A DNA stretch of 64,000 nt, taken from Trogon surrucura. Lineage: Eukaryota > Chordata > Aves > Trogoniformes > Trogonidae. The stretch spans positions 34,093,004 to 34,157,003 of the forward strand of contig CM036658.1 in the NCBI GenBank assembly GCA_020746105.1, read 5' to 3'. Positions within the stretch are counted from its first letter, which is position 1. Each line of letters opens with the position of its first letter. Shown here one piece after another: positions 27,101 to 39,100 of the stretch. The position numbers and the translations under genes were made by a program. The notes under the pieces were generated by a model. That model had not been told where the DNA came from. It searched no databases and saw only the letters and a program-made list of their open reading frames with translations.

Positions 27101-30100
27101 GTAAGTCATGGGTAACAGGTGAGGTGCCTGAAGACTGGAGGAAAGCGAATGTCACTGCAGTCTATAAGAAGGGCAGGAAAGATGACGCGGGTAACTACAG
27201 ACCGGTCAGCCTCACCTCCATCCCTGGAAAGGTGATGGAACATCTTATCCTTGACGCTGTCTCTAGGCATATCAAGGATAAGAAGGTTATTAGGAGCAGT
27301 CAGCATGGCTTTGCCAAGGGCAAGTCATGTTTGACCAACCTGGTAGCCTTTTATAAAGACATAACCAGGTGGATGGGTGATGGCCCTGCAGTGGATGTGG
27401 TCTATCTGGATATCAGCAAGGCCTTTGACACCATCTCCCACAGCATCCTCATAGGTAAACTGAGGAAGTGTGGTCTGGATGACCAAGTAGTGAGGTGGGT
27501 TGGGAACTGGTTGAAGGGAAGAAGCCAGAGGGTTGTGGTCAATGGTGCAGAGTCTGCCTGGATGCCTGTGTCTAGTGGGGTCCCTCAAGGGTCAGTGCTC
27601 GGGTCGGTGCTTTTCAATATATTTATCAATGACCTGGATGAGGGATTAGAGAATGTTGTCAGCAAGTTTGCTGATGATACAAAATTGGGAGGAGTGGTTG
27701 ACCCACCAGAAGGCTGTGCAGCCATTCAGAGAGACCTGGACAGGCTGGAGGGCTGGGTGGGGAGAAATCTTAGGTGGTTCAACAAGGGCAAGTGTAGAGT
27801 TTTGCACTTGGGAAAGAATAACCCCATGTGCCAGTACAGGTTGGGGACTGCCCTGCTGGAGAGCAGTGCAGGGGAAAGGGACCTGGGGGTTCTAGTGGAC
27901 AGCAGGATGACCATGAGCCAGCAATGTGCCCTCGTGGCCAAGAAGGCCAGTGGCATCCTGGGGTGTATTAGAAGGGGGGTAGCAAGTAGGTCGAGAGAGG
28001 TCCTCCTGCCCCTCTACTCTGCCCTGGTGAGGCCACATCTGGAATATTGTGTCCAGTTCTGGGCCCCTCAGCTCAACAGAGACAGGGAGCTGCTTGAGAG
28101 AGTCCAGCGCAGAGCCACAAAGACGATGAAGGGAGTAGAACCTCTCCCTTATGAGGAAAGGCTGAAGGAGCTGGGTCTCTTTAGCTTGGAGGAGTCTGAG
28201 GGGTAACCTCATTAATGTTTATAAATATGTCAAGGGGGAATGTCAGGAGGATGGAGCCAGGCTCTTTTCAGTGATGTCCAGTGACAGGACAAGGGGCAAT
28301 GGGTGGAAGCTGGAACATAGGAGGTTCCATAAAAATATTAGGGAAAACTTTTTCATTGTGAGGGTGACAGAGCACTGGCACAGGCTGCCCAGGGAGGTTG
28401 TGGAATCTCCTTCTTTGGAGACATTCAAAACCCACCTGGACGCGTTCCTGTGTGATCTACTGTAGGTGATCCTGCTCTGGCAGGGGGGTTGGACTCGATG
28501 ATCTTTGAGGTCCCTTCCAACCTCTAACATTCTGTGATTCTGTGAAACAGAAATGGATCTTAAGAGCTGTGTTTGAAGTCACAACCTTCATAATGCATGC
28601 AACATGATGTAACGTAGTCTGAACAGGAGGTTTGCATGTGCTTGCAGCACTGATTCTCGCATGTCCCCAGGTCTGTGTGAAAATGTGTGATCCCTCTAAA
28701 GGAGCAGCTGGTCAGAAGACGATAGCTGTGCTGCTCCCTTGCCTCCTCGACAAAGGAATAGTAAGCACAGTTGCTGAAGTCCGATCTCTCAGGTTAGTTT
28801 TGTGTCATGTGAGTTCTCAGGGGGTTAGGTCATGATTTGTCCCCAAAAGACCCAGTTGATTCACCTGAGTTGCAGTGCTGCGTTTGAACTGACAAGTTTT
28901 TCTACAAAACAGCTTTCTTTCGGAGTCCTCTTCTTACTGCGTTCGAACAGCAGCCCGGAGAACTCTACCTATCTTTTGGGAGTATCTGGTTTCTCTGCAG
29001 ATGCCCGTATTCAGTTCCCAGGAGGGAGTTCTTTTCTCCCTTTACAACTGGCAAACAGATCTGCAAGCAGTTTGCTGTGCTCAAGGCTGTCCTTCTGGAT
29101 TGGCATGTATCTATTCTGCTTGCAAACCAGAAATCCCTTGGAAGCTCTTGAAACAGCCAGGTCTTATTTCATGACTGATTGTGAGTAAGGACAATTCACA
29201 TCCCAGAGGCAACTGCATTTGGTCACACTGTTCAGATGCATTTTGTGTCTTGTAATGGTTCCGTGTCCCTTGATGTGTAGGCACTTCATACGCTTGTCAC
29301 TTTATAACCTTGTTTATTCCTTTATTTGCTTGAAGGACAGACAAGCTGGAAAAATCAGACTGGGAGCGTAACTGCTCTTTGCAGAAATAATTTTCTTCTA
29401 TGAAACACTATCATCCAGGAAGGTTAGAAAGCTCCTAACAAATTATAGTGAATATTTTTTGGATATTATCATCCCTTTTGGAAATATGAAAACCCTTTGT
29501 CAAAATGCAGCCTGAGAAATGCGGTGACTCTGAAACACAGATCATTGTGATTTATTTTTTCTTGGGCAGAGACAATGGATATCTCTAGGGTAACATTACC
29601 CAATGCTTCTTTAAAACATGATTTACACTATTTCTTCTTAGATCTGTCTGATCTTTGCCCATTCCCTTTGTAATAGCTTGGCCAAAGTAACCGATCTCTG
29701 TGAAAGGCACAGGCCTAGAGTATGATTTTCCTTAAGCATAAAAGTACACAGATTTTTGTTTGCAGGTGGATTTATATTGATGTATCTAAGATTCAGACTG
29801 GCATTTTTGTTAGTACTGGATTAGACTAGAGAGGATTTTCAGCCAAGTCTGTGTGTTTCTGTGTTGACCTTCCTTTTGCCCTCTTTCCAGCATTAACACT
29901 CTTGTGAAGATCAGTAAAAGTGCTGGATCTATGCTGAAACCTCACGCACCAAAACTTATTCCAGCTCTGCTGGAATCCTTGAGTGTGCTGGAGCCTCAAG
30001 TCCTCAATTATTTGAGTCTTTCTGCAACAGATCAGGAGAAAGTAAGTGCAATTATAATGGTAAAGTATCAACAGAACAGAGATAACAAAACTTTAAGCTT

Positions 30101-33100
30101 CATTTGGTGAACGGAAAAATAGGAAATTTGGCTGAGAGGTATTCAAAGATGCAAAGAGAAGTAGCTAATAAGTTACTAAAAAGTTTGGTCATTGAGCATG
30201 GCTGGACAAATCCGTTTTTTTGCAGGGTTGGATTTTTTTTTTGAATTCACTAGACCAACACATTTCAGAAAGTGAAGAACAATCCTCTTAAGAACTGTTG
30301 TTAAATATCACTTCAGCTCCATGTACAACAGTGAACCAGGTGAAGAGAGAGTGTGTGACTATTAGCTGGAATGCACCTGTACTGTCAGGCTTTTGCTGCT
30401 GTTTTTTCCCAGGGAATTAACTGCAGGACTTGTTACAAATGAGAAAGTGTGCTGTGGCACTGTGGGCTGGAGACAAATGTTGTAAACATTGTGTCCTTTA
30501 ATCTGTCTCAAAGAACTGTATTAATCAGTATCAGTCTTCTGGGGAAGTGACTGAAACCCACTGTTCAGAGGCCAATTTAGCTGACTTCATTGTGGGGAGG
30601 GAAAGGGTTCAGGCTCTGCCCTTTCCAAACAAGAAAGGACTGAACAGTAGGTCAGAGGGAGATTTTTGTTCTCTCCTCCCCCACCTTTTTTCTTTTTTTT
30701 TTCTTTTTTTTTTCTTCATTTCCATGATGCCAGGAGTGCATGGTTTACCTCCTGTGCTTCAGCTAGAACACCCATCTGCCTCTGAAAGGGAGACACTCAC
30801 CATCTGTAGGCATAATTACTTTCTGTATACATCAGAATTAGGTTTTGGTTTGAGTTTCTGAGGTCATGAGTTATAGCTGGTATTGCCCTTTACACTGTTT
30901 TCATGTTGAATTTACAATTAGTTTTGGTTTTTGCCTTTTATTTAGACTGCAATGGATAGTGCCAGACTTAGTGCTGTGAAGTCATCTCCCATGATGGAAA
31001 CCATTAACATGGTAAGTGCTTGATTCAGAAGTGTTCCAGCGTAAACCGTGTTGTAGGAGAAGAGTAGGAATGAGATATGGGAGAGAATACCTCTTCAGAG
31101 TTCATTTTATTAGCACATCTCAGTGCGGATGGCTGTCCACCTTCTTTTTCATGTAGTGACTTCTTTAACCCTGTTGCCACAGCTTGCTCCCTCTGGCTCC
31201 TTTCAGAGTTAAACAATGTTTGGCACCGTAGTTTTCTGCTGCAGGAGGAGGAGTTGTTAATGCCCAGACTCTTTAATGGAAGAACAGGTTCTATTCTACC
31301 TCTTGGACAGTTTATCAAACAGTTTTCCAGACGATTTCCTGAATTCCTTAGACACTTCTTCTGTGGCCATGGTGCAGGTCTGTAGGGAATGGGAGACTGC
31401 CTTAATACTGCTCTACTTGGTTAGCGACTTCATTCACAGTTGGTGTCTTGACACCTTCTCCACAGATCATTGTCAACGAGGTATAGGAATGTATTGGTGG
31501 TTACTCTGGACAAACTTCTGCATCAGAGGTTGGTGGTGTGGCGTTTCATCAGGGTCCACAATTAGCATCCTTTACTATAAATGATCTGTTGTAGAGCCAG
31601 TTCTCTTGGGTACTTAATACCTTTTTCCATGGTGGTCCACTTGCTTGGGTAGCATTCAGTATTGTGTTTGAAGGGATACCTGCTCTCACAGCTGACAAGA
31701 GTCACCTCTAGAGGCTGAGAGTTTTTCTTCCTCACAAGCACCTTGTCAGAGCCTGTGTTTTTGGGCAGAGATCCCAGCTGCCTGGCTTCTCCACCATCCC
31801 AGCCTATGGTGTCAGCCCCGTTATCCCAGCACTGGAGCAACCAGGTGGTAGTCAGCTCACCTGTATGATGGCTAGAGTCCAGCTCCCTGCCCTCACTAAG
31901 GGCCTGTCTGTTCCCACAGAAAAGACCCCTCTTTTCTGCTCAGGCACTGCACACAGCCAGGGGTGAGGGAACAGCCAGAGAGGGTGAGTGCAAAGCAGGT
32001 TTTAGGTGCAGCATAGCCACCATGGCTATTCTTTTTCTTGTGCTTATGGAAGAGTAGCAGCAGCAACCCCTCCTGTTTGTAACAGCATGTGGAGCTGCGT
32101 TTTGGTGTCGGGTGGAGCACTCTCTATAAATAGCATGTAAAGCGACTGGGAATGAAAGGCTTCATGGAAAAGTGTACTCCCTGCCACCCTGCAGGCTGTG
32201 GCAGCTGCTGCTGTCCCTCCTCCAGGCCATGCCTCTCCCCCACCAGCCATGGAGGGATGATTCTACTGCTCTGATCAATGCTTAAGGTTTCCTAGGGGGA
32301 GGGAGAGATACTGTGGGTTTCCTGGAGTAGCAGGAAGATGTCCTGGCTTATAAGCAACTTTCTCCCAATTACTCTATATTCTGGAGCTGGCTGGAAGATC
32401 ATATGGTATAATGGATTATTCCTTTTACCATACCAGTGCAGGACAGGGAAGTGACAGTGGATCTTATTTCTGAAGCTCGTAGAGGGTTACTGTCAGTTGG
32501 TATGTGATGCTTGAATTTGCTAGAGGATGTATCCCTCTGCAGACAGTGTGCTACACATAGTGCTGGTAACATGAGGCTGGCTGTTTCGCCTGGTGACATT
32601 TTAAGCATAGGAGGTCAGAAATTATACCGGTAACATCCCTCTTGTACCTTTCTGTGTCATTTATACCACTTGTTTGCCTTGACCTTTTTAAAAACTGTCT
32701 GAACTACTTTTGCTTCATTATCTAGTTTGGATGTATTACTGCTTCAGGGTTTCAGACAGGGTAATGTTGCATTTTGTCCTAGGATATATGCACACCTTTG
32801 CATCTCTTTCCTTTCCAGAAAGGAGTTCTTGCTAGTAGAGCTTTCTAAAGAGTTGGAGTGCAGGACTACTGACTACGTCAGTCCCAACAAATGATGATTT
32901 TAGCAGGGTCAGCTCAGCATGGAAGTGGCACAAGAGAACCTGTATCTGGTGGAGGTCTCTTTGTGGTGCCTTTCTCCCACTGTACATCAAACTCTGATGA
33001 TTCAGCTCAAAACCAGCCTGCAGAACTGAGGCAGGCTTCGGCTGGAAGTAAATCAGATTAAATTTGCCACCATTGCCTTTCTTTTTTTCTTTCTTTAATC

Positions 33101-36100
33101 TGTTTTTGCCTGTCCCTTGCCTTTCGTTAGAGCTTGCAGTATTTGGATGTGTCCGTCCTGGGTGAGCTTGTTCCTCGTCTGTGTGAGCTGATCAAAAGTG
33201 GCGTAGGCCTTGGCACAAAGGTATGTCTGTGATTTTATTATTTCATCTGGAAATGGAGAAGGGAACACTGAGCGGTGTCAACATAAATGCGTTTCTTTTG
33301 ACTGTCTCTTTTTAAAAAAGTGACAGCTTGGGCTCATTCCTACTGGAGTCATTTCACATCTCGGTCCACCTACATTACTTGTGATTTTCTGAATCTGTGC
33401 TGCCTTCACCTCCCCTGGGCTACCTGGCTGTAATACTCTGTGACTCCTGAGTGCAGAAGGTTGTCCTCAGTAGCTGTGAATCTTCCAGGACCATCTGTCC
33501 TGAGTGTAGGTCCTGGTAACTTTTTCACTTCTTAATTCAGTTCTCATAATTCATTACAAACTGGTTTTGCGCTTCTACCCTTGGGTTATCAGGGCAAAGG
33601 CTTGGTGGGCCTAGGTCATGTCATACAAGTGCATATAGCACTGCAGCAAGTATTAACAGTAATAACAAGGGGCTAGTATTGTTTTATCTTAACTTTTTTT
33701 TTACCCTTGCAATCTTCCAGGGAGGCTGTGCCAGTGTAATTGTGTCGTTGACCACACAGTGTCCTCAGGACTTAACACCTTATTCAGGTAAGGTTTGTTT
33801 CTCGTGGTGGATTTTAAAGGCGTGTTTTGTTCTGTAGATAGAATTTGCTCCGTATTGGCCCTTGATTCTATCATGAGAATGGTCTTCATGTGTGTATTTT
33901 CCTGAGAGAGCTGTTTGGAGATGCCTTGTATGTGTGAGATTGGCATGCTGAGATTAGGTCCTGGAGATATTGAATGGAATCATAAAATCATTATGTTTGG
34001 AAAAGACCTTCAAGACCATGAAGTCCAACCATTACCTAACTCTGTCAGGCCCAATTCTAAACCACGTCCCTGAGCACCATATCTAGATATCTTTTAAATA
34101 CATCCAAGGATGACGATTCAGCCACTTCCCTGGAAAGCTGGTTCCAGTCTTTGATAACCCTTTCAGGGTAGAAGATTTCTCTAATGACTAACCTAAACAT
34201 CCCCTTAAAGCCACCTCTCCTTGTCCTGTTAGTTGTAATTTGTGAGAAGAGACCAGCACGCACCTCTCTCCAACCTCCTTTTAGGTGGTTGTAGAAAACA
34301 ATAAAGTCTCCCCTCAGCCTCCTTTTCTTCAGACTAAACAGCTCCAAGCCCTCACCAAGTTGGAAGAGGGAGAGCAAACACACAGCAGGAGCAGGTGGAG
34401 ATATCTCTAAACCTTCTTGGAGCTAGTAATGCCTGTGTTAGTGCAGTCCTGTCAGTAAGCACTTGTTCCTTCAACTTGAGCTATGGGAGGACCATGAACA
34501 CAGTCTTTGCTTCCTTGGGCATTAGTCTTCTCTGTGCAGTTTACTGTGATTTGATAGTAGAAAGAAGGTGAGCTTTCAGTTACAAAATGGGACTAAAGCT
34601 GAAAGCATAATCAGCTCGAATGCTCACATACAGGAACTTTATCAGTCAAAGCATGCAGGCAGAAGCTGGCAAAACACTATCTTCTATTGAGCCTTGCTGT
34701 GTTAATCTGTTCGCTTGTTTAATCATAAGGACCAGGCTGACCTAAAATCCTGCAGACCTACAGATTCATAGAATGTGTTGGGCTGGCAGAGGTCTTTAAA
34801 GGTCATCCCTGCAGTGAGAAGGGACATCTTTAACTAGATCAGGTTGCTCTGAGCCCCATCAAGCCTGACCTTGAATGTCACCAGGGATGAGGCGTCCACC
34901 ACCTCTCTGAGCAACCTGTGCCAGAGTTTCATCACCCCCATGCAGTGAAGCAAAAATGCATAAATTCAGGCAATTGTAATCCCTGCCATAGCAATTAAAA
35001 CATGATACTGCTGATAAAGCAAAGTCTTTTCCAACAGGCAAACTTATGAGTGCTTTACTTAGTGGCCTGACTGATCGCAACAGCGTGGTACAGAAGTCCT
35101 TTGCTTTTGCTATGGGGCATCTAGTCCGGGTGAGTTGGAGTTTAAGATGATTTTAGGTTTTGTTTTACTTTTTTATTGTTTGGGATTTTTTGGAAGTGTT
35201 TGAGTGATTTGCGTCTCTCACCTGTTACAGACTTCCCGGGACAGTAGCACTGAGAAGCTGCTGCACAAACTCAGCAGTTGGTACATGGAGAAGGAAGGTA
35301 TGTTGCTCTTGGGCTGTTCAGTTGCAGAGTACAGTGCAGAAAAAGTCCCTGGCAATAGCAAAAGCTGGTAAAGAAACATTTCTGTATTGTGATGCTTGGT
35401 TTCACTGGCTGAATAATTCCTATGCATCCTGATACATTCCTCTCTGCATTCCTCTGCTTCCTGAAAGGCAGACCAAGCTGTTAAAGGCAAACCTTGCTTC
35501 TCAGCCGTAATGTGTGGTTGTTCTGCTCTTTCAGAGCCAGTTTACAGAACAGGATGTGCTTTGACTGTACATGCTGTGGGACGCTACAGTCCAGATGTAG
35601 TGAAGAACCATGCTAAACATGTACTGCCATTGGCTTTTCTTGGAATGCATGAGGTTCCTGATGAAGAGAAAGGAGAGAAAGAGAATTCTACTCTGTGGAC
35701 TGAAGTTTGGCAGGAAAACGTACCTGGTAAGTTGCGATGAGAATTGTAAAACCTTTCTGGGAAGCACAAGTGCCAAGGGTTAGGGCTGAGCTGGGTACTA
35801 GACAAGTGAGAGATGCTCTCTATTAACCCTTTTCTCTTCCCAAAGGGTGAGAGAAAGGGAATAAGGGAGAGAGACTTACAGATTCGAAACTAAAACAACT
35901 ATAATGAAACAAAAACAATAAACCAAAAAGTTAGTAACACTAATAAGACAATAATGAAAGTAGTGAAATATTTACAAAAACAAATATTTACAAAATCAAT
36001 ATTGACCCCATTTCCCCAGTGGCAATTGTGTCACCACTGATGTTGCGAGGATGGCATAGGGGAAGTTCCAGACTTGCTCAGAAGCAGATGAGATCTGGAT

Positions 36101-39100
36101 TTGGGAACTCAAGGATTGGGATCAAAGGCAGAACAACAGACTGAGTCCTCCTCAGATGCTGGCTGTGGAAGAAGAGAGCTGAACACTTGTGATAGCTCAG
36201 CTTTCTACTGAATGTGACATATATGGAATAGAAGACTTTGGTCAGATTTGGGTCACCTGTCCACTTCTCCTCACAGGTGTGATCATTTAATTACGGTCCT
36301 TTTATTTTTACAGCACCCCCAACCTGGGGCACAAGATTTAATAGTGACCTTGGAAACTATAGGAGCAAGTACAAGCAAGAACCTTTCTGCATCCCAATCC
36401 TTGGCAGTATCTAGAAACATCAGGCACTATCACTTCTGGTAGCAGACACTATCTGCAAAAACATGCTGTTAGCTTGCAGCTTCTTACTGAGCTGAAAAAT
36501 AAAATCACTGAACAGAATTGGTTCTGTTCTAGCTCAGAGCAGGACAATGGGACAAGAAATAATGCTTTCTGGAAATACAGAGTTCTCATGGCAAGAGATT
36601 TGGGAAGCTTGTTTCCATATTCTTCCTTGCTAAAGATGTCCTGTATGAGTTTTGGCAGGTTAGTTTCCCTGTGGCTGTTTGAAATAATTGCAGAGGTGTT
36701 GATTGCTCCTGACAGAGTCAGGAAAATGAGACTGTGAGGCACTGAATGCCACTGTAACATGGCTGTGATCTTGGTAGCTGAACATCTGTGGAAATTTTTA
36801 TGCCAGCTTCTAAGGGCTGCTGCACACTCTGAGGTTAAAGGGGACTGTGGCCTGTGTCTTGGTTTGGAGATCTCCCTGGTGATGCCTGTGGTTTTAACGT
36901 CAGTGAATGAATCTGTGCTATAGAAGGGCTATTTTGCCATGCTTTCTGTGTGTGGAAGAAATGTGGATGCATGGTGAAATGGTTTTGTTGACTCCTTCTT
37001 TGACCTGATTTTGGATGTGGTCCCTCAGTCACTTGGTTACTTTTCTGGAGTTTGTGAAGGGAGCTTAAAAAAGGTTTTCCAGTGACCTGCGCTTGGGGTT
37101 AAAAAAAAAAAGGTTATATTCCTTAAAAACAGGCTAACGCAATGCCTAGTGTCCGCCCTGTGGAAGGACTGAGGTGAGCACTTGGTCTAGGTACATGCTA
37201 AAGATCTTCCTTGGACACCTGGAAAACACATTCATCTTCAATCAGCCTGGGGGGGACTCTTCACACTTTTGCATGAAGTAGACATTCCTGATGTGTTTCA
37301 TGGCCAAAAAAAACCCAGATAAACCTGCAACTGCTTTCTTTTTCTTTAGCAAGATCAATTAATCTCATGCAGTTCAACAAGGGCAAGTGTAGAGTTTTGC
37401 ACTTGGGAAAGAATAACCCCATGTGCCAGTATAGGTTGGGGACTGCCCTGCTGGAGAGCAGCACAGGGGAAAGGGACCTGGGGGTTCTAGTGGACAGCAG
37501 GATGACCATGAGCCAGCAATGTGCCCTCGTGGCCAAGAAGGCCAATGGCATCCTGGGGTGTATTAGAAGCGGGGTAGCAAGTAGGTCGAGAGAGGTCCTC
37601 CTGCCCCTCTACTCTGCCCTGGTGAGGCCGCATCTGGAATATTGTGTCCAGTTCTGGGCCCCTCAGCTCAAGAAGGACAGGGAACTGCCAGAGAGAGTCC
37701 AGCGCAGAGCCACAAAGATGATGAAGGGAGTGGAACATCTCCCTTATTGAGGAAAGGCTGAAGGAGCTGGGTCTCTTTAGCTTTGAGAAGAGGAGACTGA
37801 GGGGTGACCTCATGAATGTTTATAAATATGTCAAGGGGGAGTGTCAGAAGGATGGTGCCAGGCTCTTTTCAGTGATGTCCAGTGACAGGACAAGGGGCAG
37901 TGGGTCCAAACTGGAACATAGAAGGTTCCACAAAAATATTATAAAAACCTTTTTCCCTGTGAGAGTGATAGAGCACTGGCACAGGCTGCCCAGGGAGGTT
38001 GTGGAGTCTCCTTCTCTGGAGACATTCAAAACCCGCCTGGACGTGTTCCTGTGCGCTCTGCTGTAGGTGATCCTGCTCTGGCAGGGGGGCTGGACTAGAT
38101 GATCTTTTGAGGTCCCTTCCAACCCTGAACATTATGTGATACCAGGAGATTCATTACATGTTGCGTTGTTAGGGACTGTGTGTTCTTTGTTTAGGATTCA
38201 AAGATTGGCCTCTAGTGTAAGTTATAGACATGCTCACTCTGTGATCAGATTTTTTGTTTTGTTTTGTGGCAAGATTACAGTTTTCCTCTGTTTGACTCAT
38301 AGGCACTCAGGGCGGCATCAGGCTGTACATGCAGGAATTGATAACCATTACCCAGAAGGCTCTGCAGTCCCAGTCCTGGAAGATGAAAGCCCAGGGAGCA
38401 GCTGCCATGGCATCAATTGCCAAACAGACGGGCTCCCTTGTACCACCACATCTGGGAATAGTGCTCTCCGCTCTGCTGCAAGGCCTGCCAGGGAGAACCT
38501 GGACTGGGAAGGTAAAAAAGGAACTGGCACTTTGTTGGTTGCTGTGAGCACCAGCATGCAGCCCTTGAGCCAGGAGGTGCAATGTTCTGTGCTGCACAGC
38601 AGCACATGTAGGAACTCTGTCATAGGGACCCTACCTTCTGCCCTGCATTTAGCAGATAGAAAAACTACAGGGAAAATAAATAGATGGAGTTCAGACTGCT
38701 TTAAAAGTTGGGTTTCCACTTAGACTGCTTCCACAGCACTATGTTCTAGCCTTGAGAAGTACTCACTTGTGCTCAGAGGCACTGCAAGGCCCCTTTCCAC
38801 CACGAGCAGATGGAAAACCAAGTCCTTTTGCAACCTCTACAGCAGGATTGGCAGGAGCCAGACATTGCTACTAGGCTGGCGCCATAGGTGTATTTCCCCA
38901 ATATCTCTTGTGGCAGAGCATAAAGGTTTCCCCTGTGTGGCGGGGCTGTGCCACTGGCTGTGTAGCATTTCTCAGCAGTATCTGTTTTGCTTATTGCAGG
39001 AGGAACTGTTGAAGGCCATTGCCAGTGTCGTCTCTGCATGCAAGTAAGTGTCTTGAAAGAGGTGGCACCTTCAGGACCTGAGATCTCAAAAAGGAGGTCG

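Larger units (their letters stand above)
18037..33720 (+). other. ECPAS introns with nothing recognised, middle third
   Basis: Introns 18037-18946, 22484-23328, 23409-24226 (except the microsatellite), 24333-25587, 28793-29890, 30042-30945 and 33221-33720 are plain. The intron 31012-33130 is long, with a GC-richer centre (about 31640-32300) that I could not assign to any repeat. Confidence 0.55.

Noticed and set aside
26104..28206. The 700-codon frame as a host gene
   Set aside because: Its motifs and the terminal ATTCTGTG units show it is CR1 ORF2, and its first codons are flanking intron.
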